DNA of 64,000 nt from Apostichopus japonicus (taxonomy: Eukaryota; Echinodermata; Holothuroidea; Aspidochirotida; Stichopodidae): NCBI RefSeq assembly GCF_037975245.1, contig NC_092571.1, forward strand, positions 18,064,917 through 18,128,916, written 5' to 3'. Below the pieces are notes generated by a model, which saw only the letters and a list, made by a program, of their open reading frames with translations, was not told the origin of the DNA and did no database searches. Both the position numbers and the translations under genes were made by a program. Shown here piece after piece: positions 1 to 11,823 of the stretch (positions are counted from its first letter, which is position 1; every line of letters begins with the position of its first letter).

Positions 1-132
1 ATTATATTGATCAATTGTGCCATCGAATAAGCTACAAATAGAAATGAATTCATCAACCAATCGTTCCATACAGTAATATTTACATTGATCGATCAATAAC
101 TTGGATGCCTTAATATCAAGTAGTACAAGTAG

Positions 133-136
<4 letters not shown>

Positions 137-184
<48 letters not shown>
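137..184. repeat. (TA)n microsatellite
   Basis: An uninterrupted run of about 24 TA dinucleotides lies downstream of the visible cyclase exons. It is read directly from the sequence and is probably length-polymorphic. The rest of 1-515 shows no exon, although the cyclase transcript must continue to the left. Confidence 0.95.
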
Positions 185-190
<6 letters not shown>

Positions 191-515
191 ATAAATGTAT
201 GTATCTATGTATGTATATTGTAAAGTAACCACTTTCGAATTTAATGCATACGACATACCCCACCACCTGTAATAACAAATGACAGTGGACATGTTAAACG
301 AAATAGTAATTGAAGATGTACGTCATTTAAAAAAAAAAAAACCAACAAAAATTTTTTTAAACCAATTTTAAACCAAACAGCAAAACTGCAGTGTGGTTTC
401 GATGATGCTACATGAATAATATATATTGTATAGCCTGCAGTGGCGGCAACTAAGATCTCTCCCCATTCGAAGACTATTTTCACCCTACAAGTTGCACGTT
501 TTCACATGTACTCAC

Positions 516-3500
516 ATGTAGAGTGTATTCAACAAATCGACGATTTCCATGGGTGATCTGGCAGCCGATATATCGGTAAAACCGACAATATCGCTAAAGT
601 AGATGGTTGCCATATCGAAGTGTTCCGCAGGTACGTTCAAACCACGCTGTAGTCTATAAGCTACAGACTTAGGTAGCATCTCGTGTAACAGTGCTTGTGC
701 TCGTTTCCGTTGGAACCTCAACTCGGCGGTGCGCTTGGTCAATTTCCTGGCATAGAGGGCTATCCAAAGGATGAGAGGAGGAAGGACTCAGCAGATCGCA
801 ATAATTGAAGCAAATATCGAAAACAAAAGAATAACTTGAAATCATATCATTTTATCACTCCATATTTTACGTAACTAAGCTGTTGATGATCTGTTTGTGG
901 ATTAATATCTTTGTCTACCTGTTTGTCTGTTAGCCTTGTATTTTAGTTCTTTGGCAAAGTCCACCTATACCTTTTGCTATTTTTCTAACACGTTGTTAAC
1001 TAGCTCAATTCTGATCACAAGAGAAAAATACGCGTGCAAAGCACTATATATGCACCACGTGAAACACTATATAGCACTATACAGTATAAGACGAGACCTA
1101 AGTTCAAATACCGATGTACGTTGGTACTTTTTTTTTCGCTGTTTACCAGATACCTATATGTATGATATGTTGAATGGTGTTGATTTCAATCTACGTCACA
1201 AAGAGGACATTTGTTGTCCCAAAGTATACCACCTTTACACTCATATACATACCATAATATGACGTAAGCTTCATTAGTATGCATAGAGTTTCTATATAAA
1301 GTAATACAACTATGTAAATGATATGTTTGGGGATTGCGGCATTTGCCTATGTTATGTATTCGTTCGTCTACAACTTTACAATATACAGTGCTCTTCCTCC
1401 CTCCTCCCAGCCAGGATTGTCTTAATAGAGAAACAAACCCTTAATACATTTCTGCTTAGAGAATACCGTTTTGTAGTACGCTCTTTTCGACAGCAGCAAT
1501 ACGAATGTTTGAAAACATTTCTTTCAACTTTAAAAATCGATTTAATTGTCACCCATGGCATTCGCCATTTTGTTTGAATTGCGACAGTTCCCGCTTGTCT
1601 TCGTGACGTAAGCAACCCACATATCGCATTTCAACACATACATTTCCTCTGCTCCGTTCACGATAACTATGGCAATATGTGGTCAAGTTTTTTCCCGGAA
1701 TACTTCCCGGGCTAGGGAATTTTTGATAAAAAAGAGAACTTGGATGCAGTTGGACTTGACTGCTATCAAATCGAGCCTGAATACACAGTGGAAGGAACTG
1801 AGAACACGAGACCAAGAGCTTGCTAACCAGATCGCATCTGTGGCCGACATTGGCAGTTACTATTATGGTGCTAGTATACTGCCAACACAAGTAACAGTTC
1901 TGCGACGGAGGGGCAAGCCTTGTGCTTTTGTACGTTCTCTGTTCTCTGGAAACCTTTTCCCGTCAGGAATAACATATAATATCGTTTCCCTTCCCTGCTC
2001 CTTCCTCCCCTCTCCTGTTTATTGAATCAAATGATTGGCAATCCGGCATTTTGCACCAACATCCGAACAATCTCCGAGAGCAAGTGTTCAATTCATATGC
2101 AGATAGGGGATGTGGCTCGCCGACGTCAATTTTGAAGCTCCCTCGTTACATAATGGCCGCCAACACAGTAGGTATGAAAAATAATTAGAAAATTCATGGA
2201 AATTCGGGGAAAAGGTAGTTTTTTGACTAGTTATATCACAGAGGGTGTAAGAATATTAGTTCCAGCTATGAGGTCACTACAAAACCCCAGGATTTATATC
2301 TCCTTTAAATGTTTCCTATACTTTCAAGCCAATGATTTAATTTCCTGCATGTGTTGATTACACACTAGATCCATGTTATATAAGTCAATGTGATTGGGGT
2401 TTGAGTCCCTGTAAAGTATCTTAGAAATATAATAAAAAGTGTCGAACATTGTACTATTGGTTTAAATTAGGAACGGTCATATATACGTGTAGGGCCGTAT
2501 GTGATAGTTACTCATATATATCTAATACACGATAACGTCATTATGTCTTATCACAGGACCCACGAAGGTTATTCCCCAACACCAAACCCACCTCTACCCT
2601 CCCCCCCCCCCAGCCTCCCCTCCTACCGTCCCAAACTTTCTTGATGACGTAATTATATTTCTTATTTGAAATGGGAATTGACTATAGTACCGGTAATAAA
2701 CTACTATGTGAATTTAACATCGAAAGAGAAAACTTCAATAGCACATGTAAGTAATGAAACAAGGTACCGTATTCAAGTTTGAATGTAATATGTCACACAT
2801 GAGTGGATATACTAACAATCATTACATGTGAATTAAAATCCCTGGTAAACACCCGAGTCACGTTTCCGAAAAGCACTCTTACTGACAGTTTAAGCAGTAT
2901 CAATGTAATATGCTTCTATCAGATTAGGAACTGTTCATATATACTGTCAGTATAGGTCAGCTTTGACGCTTGATATGAGAGAATAGCATAGAGAAGCGGT
3001 ACTATGCATTGGTTATAGGCATCCTGCAGGTGGGACCAAACGTTCCTTCTATAAGTATTAAGTTGTTACATATCACGCTTCAGAGCAATTGAACTGAGAG
3101 TATGAACCCAGTGGCGGAGCTAGGGGTATTGGTCAGGAGGGGCGAGCATGGTCTGTAGGGGCGCTTTCGACACTATCTAAGCGGAGCGCCACCACTGGTT
3201 GGCGCGTAGCGTACAGATATTTTATGAGTAAAGATACTCCCTAGATCGCCGGAAATGACCCTTTCCGGGCCTGGCTAATTTGCAGGTAAACGAAAAATAA
3301 ATAGGTGTCATCGCCAAATTACACCAACAAAATGTGACAAATGTCAATAAGTAGATGAGAGCGCAATAAAACAATTCAATAATAGCGAATTAGTAAAAAG
3401 AAGTAAAGAGCTGAAAAGGGCGCCAGTCGTCCATTTGAGTCCGTCAGGGGGGGGGGGGCATCCGCCCCCTGACTGTATGGACGCTTCGCCACTGTATGAA

Positions 3501-4790
3501 CCAGTACGAAATTCAAAGACAAAATATAAGTATCTATAAAAGCAAGATATTAATCAACTTACCAATTTGAATGAGGCTTCTGTACGATTCCCGCGCAAAC
3601 CAAGCCCCGCAACCGAAGCAGATTACAATGATGAGGAGGAGGCCTACTACGCATAGTGCAGTGGTCCACTTAGAAAGAGAACTGATTTGCGCAGTTCTTT
3701 GAGTGATCACTTTCACTGTGTCCCGTCTCGTTGCTAGGACCACATCTACAAGGCTAGTTAAGTTATAATACCAATCGACGCCTCTTCGAGACGTCTCGTC
3801 ATAACCGACCATCTCGCAAATATTTACATTATCGAGAATGATATCGATCTCATCCTCGATCGACTCCTGGTCCACCTGGTAAACATCCAAGTAGAAATCA
3901 TACCTCTCGGGAATCTCCTCGTAGTAAACATATGCACTGTCTAGAAAATAACCGCCTCTACTCTGAGCACGACGGAACCATAGTAGATTATCAGGTTGAA
4001 GCTGACAGGATGCATAGTACAACATCCCAATGGAGAGGGTGGTGCCGTAAAAATTGACCACCCTTAGAAGTTGATCGTTGGCCACCATCAGGGGCCACAC
4101 ACCTCCCGAACTCGCCTCCGTCGTACGTAAGATACCTGTCCTTCTAAGTTCGGTGGTGATCTCCGTATAAAATTGAATGGAAAGGATAGCGTCAAGTTCC
4201 GTATCCTCTCGCATGCGGTGCTCTTGTATAAGTTGAAATAAGCCATCCATGGTAGTGATATTGGTACCGTTGACCAGAAATGGATCAAAGCGGATATCTG
4301 TTGCTTGTCTGAAAGCTTCGTCGGTCTCTCTGCGAGCTAACCCAAGCTTTGGGGTAGCAAATATCTCTATCTCTGGGATACGTCTGATAGCGAAACCACT
4401 GAGTCCGCTCTCTTTCTGTAAAGCTTCAACGAGTGCGGCGACTTGTGAATTTTCTTGGACAGCTTTGAGTGTCCCCTCGGCTAACTGAAAAGATTCTATC
4501 GTTCGATACAATGTGACACATGAGAGTATTATAAGCGCTACCAGTGGTACAGCGATTAAAATCAAATTCCGAGCCAAGTCTTTTGAGATTCGATGGGACA
4601 CAGCATCTGACACGGCGGCTCTCATTTCACGGCGTTCAGATGAAAAGCTCGTTTTGGATGAAGCCAAAGGACTAACCGGATCGGAATAATATCCTGCATA
4701 GTCTTCCTTTGACTTATCGCCTCCCGACACAGTATTCGGGGATAACAGAGTTCCATCAACCAATGGTTGTATTTTATTACTTAAAGCCAT
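516..4790 (-). CDS. NIT-domain receptor guanylate cyclase, 5' two coding exons (partial, continues beyond left edge)
   Basis: Makes cGMP from GTP at the membrane. Exon A is 4790-3563 and exon B is 786-516. Exon A ends in a GTAAGT donor, exon B follows a TGAG acceptor and ends in a GTGAGT donor; the joint is phase 1 and keeps the frame open. Counting from the ATG at 4790 (MALSNKIQ), there is a cytoplasmic tail, a membrane helix at about 75-95, an extracellular NIT (nitrate/nitrite sensing) domain at about 105-350 with the typical VAALVEALQKESGLS stretch, and a second helix at about 377-397. Exon B carries the signature LLHEMLPKSVAYRL and the start of the catalytic domain with the metal-binding FSDIVGFTDIS. 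The remaining catalytic exons are not in the window. An in-frame ATG 33 bp upstream (4823) is possible; MALSN is chosen for its AACATGG context. NIT domains are best known from bacterial receptors and also occur in some invertebrate cyclases. The natural ligand is unknown. Confidence 0.88.
787..3108. other. Cyclase intron, upstream part
   Basis: This is the intron between the two cyclase exons on the minus strand. It contains short open frames on both strands, without family motifs or paired splice sites, and a poly-C stretch near 2600. I see no gene here. Confidence 0.6.
3109..3494. mobile_element. hAT-type nonautonomous DNA transposon (MITE), 386 bp
   Basis: The termini are CAGTGGCGGAGC and its near-perfect inverse GCTTCGCCACTG. 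The element is flanked by a perfect 8-bp target duplication TATGAACC at 3101-3108 and 3495-3502. Eight-bp duplications with CAG-type ends are the hallmark of hAT elements. No transposase frame is present, so it was moved by an enzyme encoded elsewhere. It sits in the cyclase intron. An internal stretch near 3173-3210 matches the inverse of 52168-52205, linking it to the element at 51873-52246. Confidence 0.88.
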
Positions 4791-4823
4791 GTTCTTTTGT
4801 TGTTTTGTTTTACATAGAAACAC

Positions 4824-6246
4824 ACAGAAACACTCAATTTCCCAAAATATAGAGAAAACCCAGAAAAGTCACAGAATTGAATGCAGAACAAAAATATCGA
4901 ACAGTCTGTTCACTCTTTTGAAAGAGAAACAATCTTTGACAGTAGTACTTCTTTCAACGAAGACTCCTCTATCAATGAAACTCTGCGTTTATGAGACTCT
5001 TTCATTAAATTCCCAGTGCAATTTGATTAATTGCTAAAACTTACGTAATGATGCAAATTATAAACACGTGATAATTATACATTGGATCGTGTGACTTTGT
5101 TACAAGGTTGGGAGTAAACGGCCAATTATAACAGCGATAGAGAGTGACGATATTTACAACAAATAAATACTGATAACAAAAGCAATGTCACTCCAAATTA
5201 TTGGTGAAAACAAAAACTTAGATATGACATTTTGGTCATATCAATGCGTTGTTTGTTTTGTAACACTGCGATGTCTCACTGTCTTGGAATATGGAACGCG
5301 AAAAGGGCAAAATTCGTAACCAACGTTCTGATTTGTAGCAACAACCATGTAAAAATTCGTACACAACGTCTTGATTTTGTAGCAACAATGAACCATGTAG
5401 GCATAAATATCGTTAACAACGACGGCCTTCAGAAAGTTTTTTTGGATGCGTGGCTTACACTGACAAACTTGAAGCAAGTTATAAGTAGTAAACAGATTTT
5501 TGGTAATTAACAATCTCAATTCGAATTAACAGTGTGAAATGGTTCGCTATATCTGCTTCCTTAACCTTAATTCTCTCCGCGCCAGTAGTCGCAAAGGCCA
5601 TAACCCTGTCTGCTCAATCCGCCCTGTTCTGTGTTGCTGCTATGGTTACCTCCCAGCTCCTCCATCCTACCCTACCTCTCCCCTTCTCTACCGTCCTTCT
5701 CCATGTCGTTTTTGGTCTTGCTCTCGCCCTTCGTCAATCTGGTGTGTCCACCCCAATGCTGTCACACAGTCGTTCTCGCTTTCCCTCCATGCAGAGTATA
5801 TGTGCCATAACCAGATAAGTCGCTATAGTCACAATAAAAACTGTTAATATCTTCTTTCGTATAATTAATAACACTTGCATAACTCACTACGTCAGCATTA
5901 GCTCTAGCTTGCTTGGAGGTCATATTTATACATTTGCAAATTAACTAGACTACCAATTTCTTGTGATTGCTTCATTTCTAGCGACTTTTGGAGAGAAAAA
6001 AAATCGAAATTGGGAAAAAAAAAACGATTTTGCCTTTATGCGGAGAAAGTACTGTTAAAAAGGGTACTAGTAAGTTTTGCAATATAATTGTGATCGGTGA
6101 CTAGAAACATTTTCTTACCGTGCATGGTATCAAAATGCTGTGTCGGTAAAATATAAAACATACTATATGTTTGTACGTTTCTTCGAAGTCCACACATCAT
6201 GACCATCAAAATTAACCAAATACTTAAGCCAGAATATATATAACAG
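4824..6246. other. Region upstream of the cyclase, no gene seen
   Basis: This would hold the cyclase promoter and any 5' untranslated exon. Overlapping open frames at 5532-5847 are pyrimidine-rich and match no family I recognise. No convincing promoter motif is visible. Confidence 0.5.
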
Positions 6247-6832
6247 CTTTCCCAGGTTGGGTTCAAGTAACCATATTTGTTTTCTTATAGAGCAATCGAT
6301 CATACTAATACATTCCATAATCAACTCTAAGCTCCCAGCAAACACAAAACGTTATCATAACATTTTTAAAACAGCCTCTAAAATATGTTTTGATAACGTT
6401 AAATGTAGTGTTATAAAAACGTCGGCATAATGTTTTTATGAGATGTTAATGTTTTAACGAAAATATGTTTTGAAATAATAGCCTGAAAACGTTTTCGTGA
6501 CATATTTATTACACCACAAATAACGTTATCACAACAAAAGACGAAACGTTTTAATAAAGTTTTAAAAACGTTTTCGTGTTTGCTGGGCTATTCAACTTCT
6601 CTCTTTCTTGCTAATGATGGCCCTGTATAATCAATACAACGAATAGTATTGTTTTCGATTTTATTTCGAAAAAAAATTAGGATTTCGCAAAAATAATAGC
6701 AATAATGTAAAATGTTTGAAAATATTTTGTAATATTCGGCTTCTTCTTTTATTGTCTGTTATGGGGGATGGAATATGATCTGTATTGTCAAGCGAACAAA
6801 TGGTATTGATTAATAGTTCAGTTTCAAATAAA
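6247..6832. repeat. Dispersed repeat, copy 1 (interrupted by a MITE)
   Basis: This is closely similar along its whole length to 25688-26079. Shared blocks include the stretch with 'agcaatcgatcatacta', the stretch with 'aggatttcgcaaaaataa' and the stretch with 'tgatctgtattgtcaagc'. The extra length in this copy is the inserted element at 6334-6587. No coding capacity is seen, so it is probably an old transposable element of unknown class. Confidence 0.8.
6334..6587. mobile_element. MITE with TIR CCCAGCAAACAC, 254 bp
   Basis: The element starts CCCAGCAAACAC and ends with the exact inverse GTGTTTGCTGGG. Inside it is AT-rich with many AACGTT palindromes arranged in near-symmetry, so the whole unit could fold into a long hairpin. 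The paralogous copy near 25805 is uninterrupted at the same position, which shows the insertion directly and suggests a 2-bp CT target duplication. There is no coding frame. I did not assign a superfamily. Confidence 0.85.
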
Positions 6833-7840
6833 ATAAATTTTAAAAAAGTACAAATTAGAAAAGTGAATCTCTCTACAAGAATAAGAATACTTTGAAAAAT
6901 GTCATTACATAATCAACTTTGATTAAAAACACTTTTCCAAAATTCCTGTTCAAATGATAAATCTCAAAAGTTCTCTTTTTAAATGGAAAACTACACATAT
7001 AATAACATAAGTATGTAAGTAAAACTTTATTGCTCCAAATAAGGAAATTAGTGTCTCGCACTAATAAGCCAATATAGTGAATGGTATGACTTATGAGACT
7101 ATACACGATTCACATTAATACGTAAATGACTTAAGCGTCACTTTAGTGTAAGATATAGTCCATTGTATAGTCCATATTATAGTTCATAGATATAGTCCAT
7201 AGTACGGTGCACCCGTTTGTGCTAATGATGCCATTGTGACGAAATCCGAAATTTCTTCGTCTTCCAAATTTGTTGTGTTCCGTGTATGCATATTTATCAT
7301 TATGATTCAGTTTCAATTTGTTGTCTGCTTCCCAAAGAAAATTTAGTAGCCACGAAAATGTCTTTGGAAATCCTTTTCCCTGAAAGGAAAAACCAAAAAC
7401 AGAAACAAAAATTTACGGGAATTAATCTATTCTAGTTTAACCGCATCCGTAAGTTTCAATTTAACTTTCATTAAGTATTAACCGATCTCAAAAGATTTAA
7501 TAAATATATTTGATTGGTTCAAAATATCTCACATGAAAATATGTGTGACGTCACCATACACGCATTGTCGACCTTACAGTCATATCTTTTCACTAACTCG
7601 CCGTTATCTGTGGTGACGTCAGAGGCAGATCCAACTAAAGAAATTCTGATCAAGGGTATGTAGGCTATAAAAGACTATTCTATTCAAATCTGTTCAAAAA
7701 ATTTCAGAAGACATAACTTGATCGTTATGATACGAGATGAAAAAAGTGTGCCGGGATATTCAGAATGGTACGGGAATGTTAGTTTGTTTTCCGCTCACAA
7801 TAAATTAGTGTAAAAACCATACACCCAAAATAAAGCTAAA
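6833..7840. other. Intergenic, no gene seen
   Basis: AT-rich sequence with a short degenerate repeat of 'tatagtccat' units at about 7155-7202. Nothing else is supportable. Confidence 0.5.
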
Positions 7841-8080
7841 TCATCTTGTTTTTGTTGTTTTTTTGTTGTTGTTTTTGTCCTCTTTTCCTTGGCGTAGGAA
7901 CTTGGGTATTTGTTCAGTCTGTTGCATGATGCTTTCATTCAAACTGTTGTAAAAGGCTTTACTCTTTGTGTTTCTGTTTTTCAGTGGTCGGACTAAGCGC
8001 ATCAAGGCTAGATCAGGCAGGGTAAGTATACCTTGATCCAGATAATCACGAATGTCTTTACCAGCTTGTTCGTTCATCAG
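7841..8080 (-). CDS. Candidate terminal coding exon, unknown protein (possible tail of an upstream cyclase)
   Basis: An open frame of about 78 codons reads (L)MNEQAGKDIRDYLDQG and ends at a TGA after a Lys/Asn/Thr-rich basic tail. It follows an AG acceptor (GAATAG) directly after an in-frame stop, as expected for a last exon. The composition (balanced charge, Leu/Asp/Arg-rich first 60 residues) looks like real protein rather than chance. I recognise no domain. It lies downstream, in the same direction, of the cyclase pseudo-exons at 9864-10650, so it could encode the C-terminal tail of that broken gene. It could also be a chance frame. Confidence 0.35.
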   Translation of the reverse strand: MMNEQAGKDIRDYLDQGILTLPDLALMRLVRPLKNRNTKSKAFYNSLNESIMQQTEQIPKFLRQGKEDKNNNKKTTKTR

Positions 8081-8737
8081 CTATTCATCAAAGTATGTAG
8101 GAATTTAACTGCTATATTGTTATTTAAATTTATCTGATCTATCGATGCATTGTATAGAACTGCATGTGCAGGCCTGTCTGTGAACAGTGTACGCGGGCTT
8201 TCAGTATATAGCCTTTATAAGCAGACGTTAACTTATAACCACTATACCTTCAATGGGACTGGGGTTGCGTGTGGGACAAGTTGTTTGTTACCCAGGCTCT
8301 ATTTTGGGTGACCTTTCCTAAATAGTAACTTCATTTGCACACTTCGGAATGGATTATATTCTCCAAAGTACCAACAATATTTATGGACAAATGTTCCATA
8401 TCGCGGTTTCCAGTAGAACAATATGATATATCTTATCATTGACAGATAATATTACTGGAAAAACTCGCGTTTATTCACATGAACAAGCTACTGGAGAGCG
8501 GAGCTGGAGAATTTTGTCTGGTATAAGTCAATACGAACAATTCCAACTCGTAATATGGAGCGCATTATACCAAAAATGCGTCATACCGGAAATTTCGGCA
8601 ATATTATGGTTTCATATACACCGAATATGTTGAAAAATATATTCACAGTGAAATTTGTCATTATAACAACAATTTGTCTCGAACTGAAAAACGAATCTAT
8701 ATACATTTTCGATACCCACATTATCGGAATTCGGAAC
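8081..8737. other. Intergenic or intronic, no gene seen
   Basis: Only short open frames without motifs are seen. Confidence 0.4.
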
Positions 8738-8965
8738 TAAACACAGGATTCTCTTGCGTTCTCGGAGGATAATTGGATTCGTAAATGAAATAAACACAGG
8801 ATTTCGGTACTAAAACCAGGATTTTTTTTAAACTAAATTCAGGATTTTCGGAACTAAATTCAGGAATTTTGGAACTCAATACAGGATTTCGAAACTAAAT
8901 TCAGGATTATTGGAACTAAATACAGGATTTTCTTGCGTTCTCGTAGTGATTGAATTCATAACGAA
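8738..8965. repeat. Degenerate ~21-24 bp tandem repeat
   Basis: About eight imperfect units of the form 'ggaactaaattcaggatttt' lie between two longer direct repeats containing 'tcttgcgttctcg' (8751-8763 and 8931-8943). Noncoding. Confidence 0.75.
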
Positions 8966-9054
8966 ACCTGCGTACATCAATGTGCTGCTAATTGCAACCC
9001 TATAGTGAGGCTCTCTGCCCATTTTGTAAGTATATGTTTTTTCATATATTCAAT

Positions 9055-9345
9055 GATAAATATAGTTTGTAAGTGATGTAAGCCATAGATACTCATAACT
9101 GGTTAACTTTAAAATGTTTCTAAGCCCCGCATATTAATATGTAAAAGTATAATGTAAGTTATGTAATACACAAAAATATCTTCATAAATAGATTAGCTAT
9201 GTCAGTTGTCACAGCCACAGATATTCAAAGATAAGCTAACCGTGTTTCGTATGTATGTTAAGCCACAGATAATCATAGACTCGTCTATTATTGAAGGAAT
9301 GTAAGCCACAGATATTCATAGATAAATGTTTTTCGTATGTATTTG
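9055..9345. repeat. Satellite A, left outlier block
   Basis: Diverged units of 'taagccacagatattcatag' with variable spacers belong to the same family as 10845-11815 and 14017-16285. The block is separated from the main array by about 1.5 kb that holds cyclase pseudo-exons, so the satellite lies inside what was a cyclase intron. Confidence 0.8.
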
Positions 9346-9863
9346 CAGGATTTTATTTGTCAATCGTGGTGATCGACTGGTCTTTTACTTTGCCGGTCCG
9401 TGGTAAGTTTATAGGGACAGTAAGGGGACCGAGGGGAAGGAAGGGAACAGATGAGGAAGAAAAACCGTGAGTACACTTTGTCTATACTAAATGTTCCAGA
9501 TCGTCTTACTAACACTGGAAAAAGTCGCACTCATTTTTTTTTTATTGCATTTCATTGAGACCCCATCTGAGACCCATTTAAATAATTAAACAAAGCTAAA
9601 TAAATTACAAATCCTAACGTAATTGTAATTAATTATTTTTCATTCCAAACTAACTACGCATAGTCAAGATAAGTCATTTATTCTATCGATAAAAAAGTGT
9701 GCTTAAAAGTTAAAACTCGGACTTATTTAAACAATTTTAAAATTTCTAATTAAAAAATGGGAAATTAAACAAATATAATCGATACAAAACGTACTTAATT
9801 ACTTAATTCTGTTCTCATTACAAATCCCCATAGCTTATCTTGCGGATAAGGGGATCAACTTAC
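9346..9863. other. Unassigned spacer
   Basis: AT-rich sequence between satellite A and the cyclase pseudo-exons. A plus-strand 54-bp segment (9349-9402) is bounded by AG and GTAAGT, but there is no supporting neighbour exon. Confidence 0.4.
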
Positions 9864-10650
9864 ACCAGCGATTATAAGAAATCTGACATTTCAATCTGGA
9901 ATAAGCGAACAATATTTAGAGCATGCCTCTACGTTCTCTCCACGTTCTACAAATTTGAAGACCACAAGTATCCATTATGTTCTTTGCATCATAGCTCACT
10001 TGTATCTTCATCGCTGATGGCGTAAAGAACAAAATTAGGATTTTGCTGTACACCATTTTTCAATTTTTTTTTTACAATAAGCGTACGTTTGTAAAGAATT
10101 TGTTCTGGGGAACTTGTTATGTAGCGGAATGTGCTACTATGACATTACACTTACATTTAAAGTTCAGTAATAATTATTTTTTTCAGTATTTATTTCATTA
10201 AAAGAACTAGTTTTCAGCGAAACAGTACAAATTTTTGCTTTCATGAAAGTATGTCGCTTGAGTACAAGCGTTTCGCCTAATTATCCACACCGTGCCTCGC
10301 TAGGAAATACGTCAAAAACATGTCCTAGACATCAGCTCGTTTGGTTTTACTTTTGCCAACCACATACATTATCTCGTTATTCCACCACACCGTATCTTCA
10401 CTTTCCGAAAAAGTATGGCTAAGATATAACTTATGCACTTGTGCATCAAATGCAAAATAGTTGCGAACGGAGGACCACGAAAGGGATAAAACAGCCAGTG
10501 TATTTATATGTACAAACGCACTATACCGAACGGCAGTTCCATACCTGCCGATATCGATTCCATTCTCGATGCGGTATTGACGGTTTCGCCAAAGAGAGGC
10601 CATACCGAGTCATTCTGGAACCGGTTACATCAGCTACAACCGATTCTATA
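9864..10650 (-). pseudogene. Guanylate cyclase catalytic-domain pseudogene (two decayed exons)
   Basis: The first remnant exon, about 10650-10545, encodes a stretch like VADVTGSRMTRYGL, then after a 2-nt insertion near 10595 FGETVNTASRMESIS. These match the class III cyclase segment normally read as AGVVG..MPRYCLFGDTVNTASRMES. It ends in a CAG/GTATGG donor. The second, 10013-9864, opens after a CATCAG acceptor in the matching phase 1 and reads MKIQVSYDAKNIMDTCG, then after a frameshift near 9951-9957 FVERGEN. This corresponds to the family's LKIHVS...ERGE segment, and the exon ends at a GTAAGT donor. Both exons keep correct splice signals but the frame is broken twice. The orientation is that of the intact cyclase at 516-4790, suggesting a tandem duplicate. 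No upstream exons are visible, because satellite DNA follows immediately. Confidence 0.75.
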
Positions 10651-10844
10651 TATAAAACCGTGTCAAGTTCAATTTGCTATGTGCACTTTTCGGTGATGTC
10701 AGTATAGAGTAAGTTATCTAATTATCGCAACATTGTTTTACGCTTGTCACTCCAAGTTGTTTGTATTTATGTAAAAAATGTAGTCTTGTTCATGTTCTAC
10801 TGCTGTAGTATATTTATTCATGGTACAGCTGTTACGTTAGTGTT

Positions 10845-11815
10845 GTACAGGCCACAGATATTCATAGATACAGTTGTTTTTGTTAGTGTTGTAGTCCACA
10901 AATATTCATAGATGCAGCTGTTATGTTAGTGTTATAGGCCACATTCGTAGATACAGCATTTATGTTAGTGTTGCATGCCACATTCATAGATACAGTTGTT
11001 ATGTTAGTATTGTAGGCCACATATATTCATAGATACAGCTGTTATGTTAGTGTTGCATGCAACAGATATTCATAGATACATATTATATGTTAGTATTGTA
11101 GGCCACATAATTCATAGATACAACTGTTATGTTATTGTTGTAGTCCACAAATATTCATAGTGATGCAGCTGTTATGTTAGTGTTGCATGCAACAGATATT
11201 CATAGATACATATATTATATGTTAGTATTGTAGGCCACATATATTCATAGATACAGCTGTTATGTTAGTGTTATAGGCCACATATATTCATAGATACATA
11301 TATTATATGTTAGTATTGTAGGCCACATATATTCATAGATACAACTGTTATGTTATTGTTGTAGTCCACAAATATTCATAGTGATGCAGCTGTTATGTTA
11401 GTGTTGCATGCAACAGATATTCATAGATACATATAATATTTTAGTGTTGTAGGGCACATATATTCATAGATACAGCTGTTATGTTAGAGTTATAGGCCAC
11501 ATATATTCATAGATACATATATTATATGTTAGTATTGTAGGCCACATATATTCATAGATGCAGATGTTATGTTAGTGTTGTAGGCCACATATATTCATAG
11601 ATACAGCTGTTATGTTATTGTTGTAGGCCACATATATTTATAAGTGTGTTTAACTATTCTTAAGTATTCTAAGCCACAGGTATTCATCCATACATATTCT
11701 TAGATAGATATAGTCATAGATAAATCGATTTATGGAAGTGATGTTTGCCACAGATATTCGTAAATAAATCGATAATGTAAGTATTCTAAGCCACAGATAC
11801 TCATATATTAATTAT
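10845..11815. repeat. Satellite A, ~43-bp subtype
   Basis: Around 20 tandem units of the form 'ttatgttagtgttgtaggcc' plus 'acatattcatagatacagct'. The units are more uniform than those beyond the retroelement. A few neighbouring units recur as blocks, for example around 11020-11220 and 11230-11420, indicating a higher-order arrangement. Confidence 0.9.
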
Positions 11816-11823
11816 TTAGTCAT

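Noticed and set aside
5534-5847. Overlapping plus-strand frames with a hydrophobic start, as a secreted peptide
   Set aside because: Two frames are open over the same pyrimidine-rich DNA, which points to composition rather than coding.
9349-9402. Plus-strand 54-bp mini-exon between AG and GTAAGT
   Set aside because: It has no partner exons, no recognisable peptide, and lies antisense to the cyclase remnants.
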